A stretch of 64,000 nt of DNA from Oxytricha trifallax (GCA_000711775.1 ARYC01003468.1:1-64000); one strand, 5' to 3'; positions 1 through 12,025 are shown, counted from the stretch's first letter. The notes: generated from the sequence alone by a model not told the origin. A program made the numbers and translations.

Positions 1-173
1 AGGTAAGGGTTCTTTATTTTGTTTTTAATCGCTTGCTAAGCTTATGTTTGTTGTGAAATCACTCTCCTTGATTTAATCGTAGGCTGCAGTAACTTTAAGA
101 GGCTCTGAAATTAAAGATTTACTATAATAGCTGTGCTTCAACTACTTTGGTTTATTATTATTTAGGTACTTTC

Positions 174-780
174 TCACAAACTACTTATAATCAAAGTTTT
201 ATTATAACCTGCAAAATCCGGCTGCTAGAGCAGCAATTTCAAATTATAGTTATTTTATTGCAGAAATTCTTTAGCACGATTTATTTTAGCACTATCTAGA
301 GCATTTTAATACTCAGATTTAATACCCTTGATTTTACCTGGATCATCAAAAATTGAATCGGCAATATTATTTTCAAAAATCCAAGGCAAGCTTTCTTGTT
401 CGGGTGCCTTTTTTGGCTCTTGTAAATCATTAATACCTTCTAAATAGAAGATAATATTGAAGATTTAAGCTTACCAGCACTCGCATTTAAAAGATTGTGA
501 AGGTCGATTTCAGAGTTATTCTAAAATCCAGTCACTGGATTCATCTAATTTATGCTTAATTTTAATGATTAATTCGATTGGATTTTAGTATTAAACAGCT
601 GGATTATTAAAATTTCGACTGAATTATTGGTCCTTAACTATATAAAAAATTACTTTTTTGCTTATATCTTCCGGATTTATTGATGGCTCACAGCCAAACC
701 AATTCAAATAATAAGTATTTTACTATAACTCATTAATCAAGTAGCTTAGAGTTGCAAGGAGGTGGTTGGTTGAAGAGCTA
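174..780 (-). pseudogene. Broken hypothetical protein gene with a 35-nt intron
   Basis: On the minus strand a long stretch is free of TGA and looks protein-coding, with TAA/TAG read as Gln. The upstream part (about 780 to 510) reads through motifs such as FGCEPSINPEDISKK and NPIELIIKIKHKLDESSDW. The downstream part (about 515 to 174) contains EIDLHNLLNASA and ESLPWIFENNIADSIFDD and ends at TGA (174-176). A short GT-AG intron (440-474, GTAAGC...TTTAG) joins the last two exons in frame. Between the two parts, near 510-520, the frame must change, and no direct repeat that would explain it was seen, so this is either a damaged gene or an unresolved IES junction. No start codon was identified. I do not recognise the family. 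Confidence 0.5.
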
Positions 781-1760
781 TGATAATTTTTTTGATTTTT
801 CAAGATGGGCCAAAGCCAAAATTGGCTTTTTGAAAAAATGTCGAAATCGGCGGTAATTCAAAATTCAAACCTTTGCCTTACCATAACTGAATAATGGCCA
901 GTAGAAATGTGAAGACGGGAATATCTAGAAGTTAATGGCACCCAAAATCGAAAAATCGAGTTGCAAGTTTTGACCCTGAAAAATGGCCTTTGGCTTAAGC
1001 CAACACGCTGGATTATAGGGGTCCAGCCAGTATAATAGTATACCATTCTTAAAAAATCTCAAGAACGGCCCCGACAACCTACTGGATTTATAGTTGCTAT
1101 GAACTTAAAATTAAAAATCACACTATTCTAATCATATAAATCAAATCATATTCAAACTTTGCACGAGCTGTAATAATGCCAACCCTTCTTTTTGCATTCT
1201 CGAGATCGGCTCCCTCAAATTAAGTTAAATTCTGTCCTTTTAAATTTCCTTATTTATCGATATATTTAAAACTTTTTATAAACTTATAAATTCTATGTGT
1301 ACATACGTATTGGGGTTTATATATATATAAATTCAATTTTTTAAAAAGGCTTTTATCCAAATTTATTCCTTAATACGTTAATTACTTGTTTTCCTATTGA
1401 CCCAGTCAACTTTTTTTTCTTAATTTGTATTATCAGAGGACCGACCCTATACAATTTACAATGTGCTCTATCTCAAATTATATCTCTTTTGTAATCTTTA
1501 GGTGATAATGAGTTTTTCTAATGGAATTTAGTTGTTATTTTAGACAAAAATTAAATGCCCGTTAGTGATTTGCTCATGAAATAAAGATATATTATTCTTA
1601 TCTCAATCTTAAAAAATGTAGGAACATCTTTCATTAATGAATTGTTATTTAAAGTGTAATAATTTTTCAAAATTAGTATTTTAGCAATTCTTAGATAAAA
1701 TATAATGATCTAATTAGGTATAAATAATATGAAAAATCTAGAATATGACGAGGATTTTAT
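781..1760. other. Non-coding; slightly GC-richer patch at 780-1080
   Basis: A 300-bp patch is richer in G and C than its surroundings and contains a short hairpin (GCCAAAGCCAAAATTGGC near 811-830). A 62-codon open frame on the minus strand (858-1046) has no recognisable motif. The rest is AT-rich with no supported gene. Confidence 0.4.
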
Positions 1761-1761
1761 T

Positions 1762-2232
1762 TCATGAAACTTTTACCACTACTCAAGGACCTGTTTACTT
1801 TTGCAATGGTAAGTTTTTCAATTATCCTAGAATTACTTTAGAAATTAATATTAATAAAGTGTAATTGATATAGATAAAGTTTCCTGAACTTATATATCAA
1901 AATTATAGTACTATTGAATTGTTAATCTTTAGATGAGCTTTCAACTTAATATAGTCATTTTAATTTATAGATTAAAGCTAAAAAGACTGAAGATTACTTA
2001 ATTATCAATTAAAATTTCAAAATAATTGTTAAATATAATAATTTTGACAATTCAAAATCCCTGAATCAGAATTTAATTTTAAATTTGATTATTTTAAAGT
2101 ATATTGTAATTAACAAAAAAGCAATGAATTTAAAATTTTATATTGTTTATACTTTATTTTAATTCATCAATTTACAGGTAAACTACCATAAGCATACTAA
2201 ATTTCCCCCTGTACACCTCATGATTCACTCCA
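1762..2232 (+). CDS. Two small coding blocks joined by a GGTAA pointer (candidate)
   Basis: Block one ends near 1812 (HETFTTTQGPVYFCNG) and block two starts near 2177 (KLPQAYQISPCTPHDSLQ). Each carries GGTAA at its edge (1808-1812 and 2177-2181). Removing one repeat and the intervening AT-rich segment gives one continuous frame. The protein is unknown and too short to classify; it could be the edge of a gene whose other blocks lie elsewhere. The evidence is composition plus the pointer, so the call is weak. Confidence 0.3.
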
Positions 2233-3522
2233 GGTTAATATTAATAAAAATATATATAATTGACTCTAACATTTTATAAATTTTGTCTTATCTTTATAGC
2301 AAATTAATTTGTAATTATTTGAAGAATTAATGATCAAATTTGATTATATTTAGTTAATGAGACCCCAAGAATGAGTATGTAACAACAGTAGTAAATGTAT
2401 TAAAATATGAGTTAACCACAGAACTCTATGTTAAATAATCAAGTTTTTAATTAAAAACAGCAAATCCTGCTTCAATATAAATTTAACTGAATTTACTGAT
2501 GAATTATATTAATTTAAATTAAATTCAATAAAATAAATATAAATTTATGTTGAATAGTAGCTTCTATCACAATTCCAACCTTAATAGTATAAAATTGTTT
2601 TTTACTTTAATGTTTTAATAGTTTACTATTTCATTTTTTTATTAAGCTAAATAAGGATTGAGAAGAACATAATTTATTTTTCCAAACTAATTCTATGAAT
2701 TAATTTTATCATACTGTTTACTTATAATATGTATTTTTATCGTAAAATTTATGTGATAATTTCATTAATTAATTTAAAAGAAAATTTTCAATTAAACATT
2801 ATTCTATTAAGAAAAAACAGATTGATAAATATAAAATAAATGCAATATTTTATAATAAATTATATATTTAAATTTAATTTAATGTCTAAATTTATTTTAA
2901 CAAAAACAATAGTAACTTGTCATTCAGCCACAATTTAATCCTGCATCCTTACAATAACTACATTAACAACAGGCAATTATCAAAATTGAAGAAAAATATG
3001 TAAATTGATTAAATTAATTAACTTACTAAATATTATATAAATGGAAAAGAGAAATGATGAATGTATCAAATAAACCGAGCTTATTTGTTTGCTGAGATTT
3101 TGATAGAAACTTTATTCTAAAAATGCTAGAGTATATGCCACTGTAAAAGAAATATCTTAGGCATTACAACTTTCTGAAAAACTAATAAAAAACTAATTGA
3201 AAAAATAAAAAGTCCAATATAAAATACTTAAGAACTAAGAAGTAGGGAAATCAAAATGCTTAGGAGCAATTTAATTATTTGATTTCTAAAAAGACCTTAG
3301 AAGACTAAATGCTGCTTTCATTGTAATAAAGAGCAATAAACTTTCATAGGTAATTTCCAGAATTAAAAATTTCTACTTCGAGTTTGTATTCACTTTATAA
3401 AAAGAATAGTAAAATACAAGTCAACTCGAACAGACTACAACATTAGTGAACTAAAAAAATAATAAACCAAATAAGACTTAATTAGGGTTTATAATGAGTA
3501 AAAAAACATTCTAGAAAATGGG

Positions 3523-4065
3523 TTGAATATTGTTTACTTAGATGAAACAATTTTTAAGCCCCATTCTATTACATACAGATCTTGGGCTCATAAATACAAC
3601 AATTAGGTTTTAAAAAAAGGTGGAATTAAAATAGATACATTAGCACCAGTTGTGATCATAAGTGCTAAGTATGGACTAGAATGTTTTAGAATATAGCCGA
3701 AATCAATTAAAACAAATGATTTACTTTAAGTTCTTCAAGACATTGATATGAGATATAAAGGGAAAAGCTTAACAATATTTCTTGATAATCTTAGGGCTCA
3801 TCATTCTAAGATACTAAAAGAAGCAGTCAAGTAAAAGGGTTGGACTTTATTGTTTAATGCAGCATATTCCTCAAAATATAATTGTATTGAAAACATTTTT
3901 TCAAGAGTAAAATAGGTTTATAAGAAAGAACTTATTAAACTTTAGTTTAAATTGTCAAACCCAAGACATTTTTAAATTGTGAAGGATTCCATATTTAAAA
4001 TTAACATAAATGATTGTGTTAACAGTGAGAAATTTTGTTTTAATTAACTTAAATTGCAAGTTTGA
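3523..4065 (+). pseudogene. DDE transposase, TBE '42 kDa' type, C-terminal part
   Basis: The frame runs TGA-free for about 180 codons and ends at TGA 4063-4065. It shows the acidic triad of the Tc1/mariner superfamily: the first Asp in VYLDETIFK, the second Asp in IFLDNLRAHHSK, and a Glu in YNCIENIFSRVK. Upstream (about 3040-3520) there is a Lys/Gln-rich TGA-free frame in a different phase (for example VKEISQALQLSEKL), probably the N-terminal DNA-binding part separated by a frameshift. In living ciliates this enzyme family takes part in excision of germline DNA. Here the N-terminus is out of frame, hence pseudogene. Confidence 0.8.
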
Positions 4066-4134
4066 TTTTAAACCTAATAAATTTTACATTACATAAATTT
4101 TAATTTTATTTAAATCTTAATAAAATCAATACAA

Positions 4135-4897
4135 TTAAAGCCTTTTCCCAAGAGGACTCTTCATGATAGCATTTTCTTCCATGAAGGACATATTTGATTA
4201 TGTCTACATGAATTAGTTGCCTTGTTTCTGTTCTTCTTTATACCCTGATATTTCGTATCTTTTCTCTTTTTAGGTTACTTTCTACCCAGCGATTTTTACT
4301 TAAGAAATGAGAGAGCTTTGCCTTTTCGTTCTATACAAACATAAATATTTAGGTACACTTACTAGAGAAATGTGGAATGGATTAAATCTCCTTAAGGAAC
4401 TCCTAACTTATCTCAATGGTCTCCCCTATTTGTTAATCGTCAGTTGCTTGATTTCTTTAAGTTTGCTAAGACAAAACTATATATGTCAACCATTCATTTT
4501 TAAGAGTTCCTAAGACTCCATAAAAGAAATGCTTGTCAGGAAGGTCCTTAGGAGCATCATAGACTCCTAGGTACCTATTAACTACTTCGTCGTCTTTGAC
4601 ATAATTAAATATGTTCATGACTCCTAATTCAGGGTAATTAGGTACGTTAACATAAATTATATCTGCCGACTTTAGTAGCTCTTTTCTTGAAGCCAACACA
4701 TCTTTGATGAATCTCATGCTTGTTTTCTTATAGCTTGGTAAATGATAGCCAACTATAATGTTAAGACATAAATATTTACGTGAATATTTAAAGTGATTGT
4801 ACCAGTCTGATTTAGTGTTTAAGCTCCCATCTAGAGTTCGACTATTTATGTTCGTGATATTTCCCTGAGGTCCCTCACGATTTTAATTTATGTTCAT
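4135..4897 (-). CDS. TBE '22 kDa'-position protein, function unknown
   Basis: The frame starts at ATG 4895-4897 (MNINQNREGP) and stays TGA-free with Gln at TAA/TAG. It runs through NIIVGYHLPSYKKTSMRF, LKSADIIYVNVPNYPELG and VDIIKYVLHGRKCYHEESS. It lies convergent to the transposase and divergent to the zinc-finger/kinase gene, as expected for the 22 kDa gene of TBE elements. No TGA in phase was found at the expected 3' end, where the frame runs on antisense to the transposase, so the last codons are uncertain. Assignment rests on position in the element, not on a domain I recognise. Confidence 0.55.
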
Positions 4898-5422
4898 GCT
4901 ATTTAATAAGTATTAACTAAAGCTTACTAACTAATTAATAGGTTTTACTAAGTATAAATTGTATTGGAGAATTTATGTATACTAACATAAATGAAAAATT
5001 GTATTGGTTTAATTTAAGTATGTTGACATAAATTTAATTTTAGAAGTCCAAGAAGAGGAAGACTCAACATAGAGTGTACATTCAATAGAAACTTATTGAT
5101 TGATAAGTTGATAAAAAAGCAGTCAAAAAGCTGAAAAATTAATTTATGTATTAGCACATAAATAAAATAAAATTTATGTAAACTTACATAAATTATCAGT
5201 AAACCCCCTAAAGTTTTTGAGGAATCTCCTCAGGATATTAGTTTTGACTAACAACTCATTTTCAGGATTCCCCTTGATTTTTTACAGGAATCTCAGATTT
5301 TATTTTTCCTAAAATTGTGAACATAAATTTTTGATAAACTTCCCCCGAGACCCTGATTTAATAATTTTATGTTAATGTTTAATACCCTTATTTTTAAAAT
5401 ACTTAATTTAATTGTATTAAAT

Positions 5423-6947
5423 ATGAGAAAACTTTCTTCTTCACTTTCTTCAAATTCTGATTCGAGCAATGATCCTTTAAATAAAAATGAGTCTTCTAAT
5501 AAAAGCAGCCAGATTTAAAATAGTGATGAGCAGATAAAAGACTCATAAGTCATCGTCAACAAAAAAGACTAAAGCTACAAGCAATTTTATATTAGATGGC
5601 AGGCCTGAAGAACATCAAGAGCCAGCAATAAATCAAAATATCCCACGAATCTTTATGAGTGTGGTCAATGTAAGAATGTGTACACTGGAGTTGAATTAAA
5701 ACGGCATTAATAAACTCATACAAGGAATAATGGAAAATTCATTTAACTCAAGAAGGGGGGAATATACAGATGCCAAGTATGCTTAAAAAATGAGGAATAA
5801 AAAGCTTACAAAACTAAAGAGTTGCTCCTAACTCATTTGAGGTCTCATAGCATTGATGAACTTTAACAAAATGGTTACCCTAAACTTGTAAGATAATAAT
5901 GAATTAATAATATAGGTGGTGAAATATATAGAGAAAAACAATTAAAAAGTTCAACAAATTAAAAGCAATTGCAGTCCTAGTAACTCGAATTGTGATCAAT
6001 CACATCATAGTGACTAGGCTAAAGATTAATCACACTTTTTCATCAATTAAAATGAAGACTCAAGTGTGTAATATATTGACACAGTATTAGCCAATCCAAA
6101 ATTTGTAATTAATCACACTTATGAGAATGCAAAGCTAGGTTTTACGGTTAATCTCAACCCATTCATTAGGAACGAGATACAAATGATACTTTAGTTATCG
6201 AAAGAATAATAAATTCTAACAAACGACGAGGCAGCATTTAAACAAGTGAAAGGAATACAAGTCAATTAATGTTATGACGAAATAAACTTGAATTTCAACT
6301 AAGTATAGCAACTTTGGACTGAGTTCAAGATTTTGTCCTATTTAAGGAATGCTGATGTAGGGCCAAGCTAGGATTGAGTAATCGTAATGTCTTATGACAA
6401 TCAAATGTTGAAACTAAAAACTCTTGATTGGAAGTGCAGTTTGGGTCAGTTCATTATGCAGCAAAGCAGAGATAAAAGTTTAAGAGCTTTCATTAGCACT
6501 TTAGAAGCTGTGTAGGAATTACATTCAGCTGGCATTGTTCATAGATATCTGTCCCCCAAAACAATAAAAATTTATGATGATGAAAACTCTAATGTTCTCA
6601 TAACAAATTATAAATACTCAACTTCTAAGAATGTTAAATTAGACGTGTCTTAGATGCCAATGACACCTTATTAAGACTAAATTAATAATGAAGAAGTTGA
6701 GAATGGGGACTGTAGATAAGACATTTTTTCCCTGATTGTTATCCTCATTCAAATACTAGTTGGGAAGAGATTTTCTAAGTTGAAGCAGAATTAGAACGAC
6801 ATGAAAGAAATTATTGAAAAAATAATCATTGAAAAACTACTGCCTAGGTGCGAGAGATTTATTTTGAAATATATTTCATAAACTTTTGATGACCTACCTA
6901 CAATTTAGGAGCTTAAAACTTAAGTCCAGTCGTTAAAATAGAATTGA
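5423..6947 (+). pseudogene. TBE '57 kDa'-type zinc-finger/kinase-like protein, frameshifted
   Basis: The gene starts at ATG 5423 with a Ser-rich stretch (MRKLSSSLSSNSDSSNDP). An in-frame TGA near 5601 and a further phase change separate this from two C2H2 zinc fingers at about 5650-5870 (CGQCKNVYTGVELKRHQQTH and CQVCLKNEE...LLTHLRSH). A kinase-like domain follows at about 6050-6900 and ends at TGA 6945-6947. The catalytic-loop position reads VHRYLSPKTIK, so the HRD Asp is Tyr. The DFG position reads ITNYKYS, so the metal-binding Asp is missing too. The late D.FSLIVILIQILVGKRF segment matches kinase subdomain IX. The product would be a pseudokinase fused to DNA-binding fingers; frame breaks indicate decay. 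Confidence 0.75.
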
Positions 6948-6989
6948 AATGTTAATTAATTTAATCAATTTACATATTTTTCTTCAATT

Positions 6990-8118
6990 TTGATAAATCC
7001 TTAACCAATATAGCTATTATAATTTAATATTACAATTATTTTGAATTTTTATAAGTTGCTCCCTAACAATTGCCAACCAAATATAATAAATATTTAATTG
7101 TTAAATTTCAATATATTATTTATAATTTATAGACCAAGGGCAAGTTTCTTGACGATCTTATTATATTTAATACTATAAGAATATTTAAAATTAAAGTATT
7201 GATAAATTGTATTTTTTATATTAATCTCGAGGAAAACTTAATGTGAGGATGATTTTTATACTATTTAAGAATTAAAGAGTTAAAATATCCAAAAAATAAG
7301 AAATAATGCATGACATCTTATTGATTAGTTATAATATAAAGGGTCTAACACTACTCATGAAATGCTTATTTCATTAACACTTCTCAAATATTTATTACAA
7401 ATCTTGCACTATTTTTAATTATAAATAAAAATTAAATTACAATTGTAATTATAAAATTTTAATTAGAAATTAAATAATATATCAATTGAAAAGTTTAAAT
7501 ATTAAACTGCACCTCATATTAAATTTTTAAAAATATTTAATAAATTTATAATAAATACGAATTTTATAAATAATAGTATTTTCAAATAAATGAATTTACA
7601 TTAGTTTATTTTCTTTTTGATTAAAATAAATGAAACCAATGAAAATTCACCAGATCTTATTTTGATATTTATTATAATTTTTAATTTAAATTTGAAGGCG
7701 TTTAATTAAAATCATCAAATTTTTTATAGAATAGCTTTAACTGCATCGTAGATTTTTTAAATATATTTTAGCTAAATTTTCCCATGTCATTTAAATATTC
7801 TTTTAAATAACATATTCATATTTTTAATATAGTTTATTAGAAAAAGAATTTCAAATTTAAATAAATTTTACTATTTATAGCATAATTTTACTTAGTAAAT
7901 TCTAATGTAAACATTATTAAATGCTTCATTTATTATGATATAATAAAAAGCATATAAGAATCCTTATATTTTAGCAATTGTAATGAAATTCATTTCTACA
8001 ATTTTTATTTTTATATTTATTATTTTTTTATTTTATTAAAATTCCAAATAAGTAAAAAGAATTGTATATAAGTGGAAAGAAATGAAATAGTATATAAATA
8101 AATTAAATACTAAATAGC
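6990..8118. other. AT-rich DNA, no gene seen
   Basis: Very AT-rich sequence between the TBE remnant and the first F-box/kelch gene. No coding block, palindrome or telomeric repeat was recognised. Confidence 0.5.
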
Positions 8119-8745
8119 ATGGAATTAAAGTAATCATATGCAATAATTTAGGTTTTGAACTTCTTAGAGTAAACTTAACAAATATAAATGCAAATACTTA
8201 ACAGAAAGTTTTATGAAGTTTTTGTCCCTAGAGTATCTCTGTCTAATCAGATTTTCAATTAAAATTATTTGATTGTATAAAATATAATTTCAAACTTTAA
8301 TCAAAAAAATATTTTTCTTGATTTTTTTTTAATTAGAAATTTTGTTAAAGTTAGATTATACTTGAATTTTAGTATCCAAATAAATCTAATATTTACTTAA
8401 TAGAAATTCTAGATTTAATATTTATTAAATATAAAATTATCTTTTATTTTTATATAAAAGAATCAATCAATGAATATATTATGAATATTTTAATACTAAT
8501 AATAAGAAAAAATATAATATATTCTTTTTGACAAATATTATAAATTTTATTTTCAATTCTTAAAACACAAATTCAATTGTAAATTTATGAATATTTTATA
8601 TTTAGTGTATTAATATATATTTTAAATTAAAAGGAGAGAGTTTTTATCATGGAAGAAGGTTCAATAAAATACTTGACAGCTGAGATATTAAGAAATTAAG
8701 ATCAAAATATTACAATTGTTGAAATTATAAAGAAAATATTTCATT
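8119..8745 (+). CDS. K1: N-terminal blocks of an F-box-like/kelch gene
   Basis: Starts at ATG 8119 (MELKQSYAIIQVLNFLEQ) and continues in frame with NRKFYEVFVPRVSLSNQIF. The pattern of a short hydrophobic 'IL..L' helix followed by 'NRKFYEVFVPR' resembles an F-box, and the same block opens K2, K3 and K4. A second candidate block (about 8628-8745, KERVFIMEEGSIKYLTAEIL) follows a spacer. F-box proteins normally link kelch-bound substrates to SCF ubiquitin ligases. Whether these blocks belong to the kelch blocks at 13.4-16.0 kb or to a separate truncated gene cannot be decided by eye, because 4.7 kb with transposon relics lies between. Confidence 0.6.
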
Positions 8746-9189
8746 GAATAGAGCTTTTTAATTAAATAATATAAAATTTAATGACTTAATATAAATTGAA
8801 ATTTAAATGAATGTTAAGACTTGACTTAATTTATCATTACTATTTAATAAAAAGATTAAATTAATATGTTTCTTTGAACATCCTTAAAAATAGTCAAATA
8901 AAAAAATAAAAATAATTTAATTTTTCAAAATTTAAGAATTGGAGTAATTTTATGTATTTTTTTATTCCATCTCTAAACAAATTAAAATAATAATTTTGCA
9001 TATAATATGATAAGTTGGGAAAATTTGTTGTACAAACAAGTAAATTTTGAATACAATTATGAAAAATAAGTGGAAAAGTTTAAGTTAAAATGAAAAACAA
9101 ATATATGAATAGGAATACTTATTGTGATATGCAAAACTTTAATCTAAAAACAGTTACTGTGTTGAAATACACTACATATCATTTGTTGT

Positions 9190-9368
9190 TTAATCTTAAT
9201 CATTCTTCTCCAGCACCTTGTCTTTTTGTCTCTTTCTGAAATATCTGTCAACTGCCACTCTTAGTCTTACCAGGTAGGCTAGCTAAAAAATAAAAAATTT
9301 AGATATGTTTTTTGTAACTTACATTTATTGTGAATGACTCGGCATCTTCTGCTCAGAAATTTTTCCAT
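9190..9368 (-). CDS. Small basic protein, two exons, antisense to the kelch family
   Basis: Minus-strand ATG at 9366-9368 opens MEKFLSRRCRVIHNK. A 44-nt GT-AG intron (about 9279-9322, GTAAGT...CTAG) leads to YLVRLRVAVDRYFRKRQK and DKVLEKND. The protein is rich in Arg/Lys and probably helical. No TGA closes the frame nearby, so the 3' end is not fixed. It may be a germline-limited gene or one block of a larger gene. Function unknown. Confidence 0.4.
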
Positions 9369-9899
9369 TTTTTAATAATTCTAATTACTTTCACTTTAAT
9401 TTATTGATTTCCTATTATAAATCGTAAATATTGATTCACTATGGTAAAAAACAATCCAAGTAAATGATTAATTATTCAAAACTTATTAAATAAAATCTAT
9501 TTAATTATTTTTAAATAAATTTTGATATAAAAATCTATTAAAAATACTAAAAAGGGTTCTTTCATTATTTATATAATTTTAAATAAATGGCAATTATTTA
9601 AGTTTATTTAAAAAAACTGAAATAATAAATTATGATTAATTAGAAAATAATAAAATATTTATGGTCAATATCTCCCACTATATTAATATAAAATTATATG
9701 TAAATAAAAATAATGATACAGATGTCTATTTTCTAGCAGGTGCGTATTGTATAACAGGTACTCGTGTTGCAAATATATGATCTTATAGATAGATAAATAA
9801 TAACTCAAGGTAATTAAAATTAACGAAAATATAAATGGAAAAAAATGCAGGATTTGATGTAATTAATTTTCCTTTGTTTCATGATTCTTGCCTTTCTCA

Positions 9900-11925
9900 T
9901 TTGTCTGCTTCCTCTGTCATTTCTGGGTTTATTCATCGTCCTCTAGTCTTTTAACTGCGTCTTCTTCTTTTTTAGTTGAGCATTTCCTTGTTCTTCCTAG
10001 TATTGGTGGCTTTAATTGATGGTACTGAGCTTTTAATCATTTCAGTTAATTTGATGATCTCCGTAGCTCTTATTCCTCATCGTTGTGACTCTAGCTATCG
10101 ATGTACAGATTCCATTCCCTCCACATCTGAGATATTTTTGTCAATCTCGCTGAATCTTCCCTCGTCTTCTTCTTAGTATTACTATAGCATAGTTTCCGAG
10201 TGTCCTTTTTGAAAAAGATCTTCCCATGTGTCAATCAATGAGAAGTTCACCACCTCAGGTCGCACTATGTAATCTACTCTTTACCATTAAAATTGATTTT
10301 TTCATCTAGCTGTTCTATTCTACTCCTGCTTCTTGTAACAATATATCTGATTTTTGGGAGGGGTCTAAGTAGGTGCAAAAATTTTTTCAAAATCCTAAGC
10401 CGGTGCAAAATTTTTTTTCTCAAAAACATCAAAATCCCTAAGTCAATGCATGATCAATTTTTGACATTATTGATATAATTTATCATTCAACCCTACTTAA
10501 AAAGTATCATTATTAACTAAAATTTATGTCTCAGCTTCTGAATCGAACTCCTTCATTAAATTTCGATCATAGGACACTTATAATATTATTACAAAAATAT
10601 TTTTTCTCTGTGACAGATATTTGTTTAAGTAAAATAAAAAAATATTATTTCATATTTAATATCTGATTAGTCAGTAAGCAACAAAATTGGAGATTATGAA
10701 CATCATTATTATTCGCTAAATTTAATTATGTCTGGCCTTATTATAAAAACCATTGACTCAACTAATTGTCTTTTTCTAAATACACCAATCAATGTGTACG
10801 AATTTTTTAATTCCAGACATAATTAAATTTAGCGAATAATAATGATGTTCATAATCTCCAATTTTGTTGCTTACTGACTAATCAGATATTAAATATGAAA
10901 TAATATTTTTTATTTTACTTAAACAAATATCTGTCACAGAGAAAAAATATTTTTGTAATAATATTATAAGTGTCCTATGATCTAAATTTAATGAAGGAGT
11001 TCGATTCAGAAGCTGAGACATAAATTTTAGTAAATAATGATAATTTTTATGTGGGGTAGGATGATAAAATATATCAATAATGTCAAAAATTGATCATGCA
11101 CAGACTTAGGGATTTTGATGTTTTTGAGAAAAAAAATTTTGCACCGACTTAGGATTTTGAAAAATTTTTTGCACCGACTTAGACCCCCCCTGATTTTCCA
11201 ATCCCAAACTTCATAAAGCCTACCTTTATATTAAAAATGATATAGCAACATTGAATGTTTAGCCAGTCTTTGGCAAAAATTTGAAAGATTACATCGCCTG
11301 AAATTCAAGAGCTATTTGGTTTGTGATAAAGATTATTCGTAATCCACAGTTTTCCGGCTAGTGTTTGTTAGTTTCTTATCTTCTATTTATTCTCTCTAGT
11401 AGGAATCAATTCCACATAGATTCTTGATCTATTTGGTTGATATGCTAAAAGTGTTCTTAATCACTGCTAGACTTCCTACCGTCTTCTTTGAGTCAAAGAT
11501 CTCTATTTCTCCAGAGTTCTTAGTTATTCTGAATAGTACTCAGTTCATAAATATCTTGATTTACCTTTAACAGCATGTCTGAATAATAATAATGACTTTT
11601 ATATCATCTTGGTATCTCCATAACTTAAAGTTCTCTATTTTCCATATAAATGATCCAATACAACTTTTACTAATCCTTATCTTTGATGACGATGAACGGA
11701 AGTACTATTTGTGAGATCCTATCCTTGTTTAATTTTACCTCCTCCCACATGTTTATGCATACCTCCATAGTTTCTGGATATATGTGGGTTGACCCTGCAT
11801 TATACCGTCATGCTGCAATTATATTTTAGTATCTTTCCAGTGTTTTTTTTATTTCTGACCATAGCTCGTCCACCTCAGATCCTCTCTTATTAGCCTTCCT
11901 ATATGATTTTATAGTAAATTAAATT
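9900..11925 (-). pseudogene. Ulp1/C48-like cysteine protease relic, split by a palindromic element
   Basis: Reading the minus strand from 11925, coding-like sequence includes EVDELWSEIKKTLERY, ETMEVCINMWEEVKLNKD, QIVLPFIVIKD and KLYWIIYMENRELQVMEI. Later (about 11310-11370) it reads HQPENCGLRIIFITNQIAL. The last segment matches the Ulp1/SENP/adenain-like Q..(N/D)CG core (oxyanion Gln, nucleophile Cys), with Gln encoded by TAG. The catalytic His-Trp position reads Tyr-Trp, and TGA codons interrupt the frame, so the copy is dead. An acidic tail (EEDEGRFSEIDKNISDVEGM) lies at about 10110-10200, beyond the inserted palindrome (10355-11190). Such proteases occur in host SUMO pathways and in large transposons such as Polintons; the source is open. 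Confidence 0.5.
10355..11190. mobile_element. 836-bp near-perfect palindromic (foldback) element with 8-bp target duplication
   Basis: Left arm begins GGGAGGGGTCTAAGTAGGTGCA; the right end reads TGCACCGACTTAGACCCCCCC. The two arms are near-perfect reverse complements of about 400 bp meeting near 10770. Both outer edges carry CTGATTTT, suggesting an 8-bp target duplication. The element has no ORF of its own. It interrupts the Ulp1-like relic, so it inserted after that gene arrived. Confidence 0.8.
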
Positions 11926-11949
11926 ATTTGAACTATTTTAAGCTATAAT

Positions 11950-12025
11950 ATATGCTATCGTTTGAATATCAGATATAATACAATTGAAAAGATTGCAAAC
12001 CTAAATGAAGGCAGGTATGGAATAT
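11950..12025 (+). CDS. K1 candidate block (coiled segment)
   Basis: The segment SDIIQLKRLQTQMKAG is similar in position and pattern to blocks in K2 (about 20112, DTELSQESQIQFKRDPDL), K3 (about 27880) and K4 (about 32455), including the upstream 'gctatngttt' context. It is preceded by a TGA in frame, as in K3, so the block starts after it. Support is only by comparison with the paralogues. Confidence 0.3.

Larger units (their letters stand above)
3030..6990 (+). mobile_element. Degenerate TBE-like (Tc1/mariner-related) transposon, left copy
   Basis: About 4 kb carries three gene remnants in the order and orientation known for TBE elements of stichotrich ciliates: transposase (+), a '22 kDa' gene (-) and a zinc-finger/kinase-like gene (+). 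TBE elements are germline-limited and are eliminated during macronuclear development. No C4A4/G4T4 terminal inverted repeats were found at either end, so the limits given are only those of the gene remnants and the ends appear eroded. Frames are interrupted in at least two of the genes, so this copy is probably inactive. Confidence 0.75.

Noticed and set aside
858..1046. 62-codon minus-strand ORF
   Set aside because: No motif, no paralogue in the window, and low-quality composition; treated as chance in a GC-richer patch.
4307..4513. Plus-strand 68-codon ORF in the left TBE
   Set aside because: Antisense shadow of the 22 kDa-position gene, which reads through it with Gln codons.
9976..10176. 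Plus-strand hydrophobic ORF
   Set aside because: Shadow of the minus-strand acidic tail of the Ulp1-like relic.
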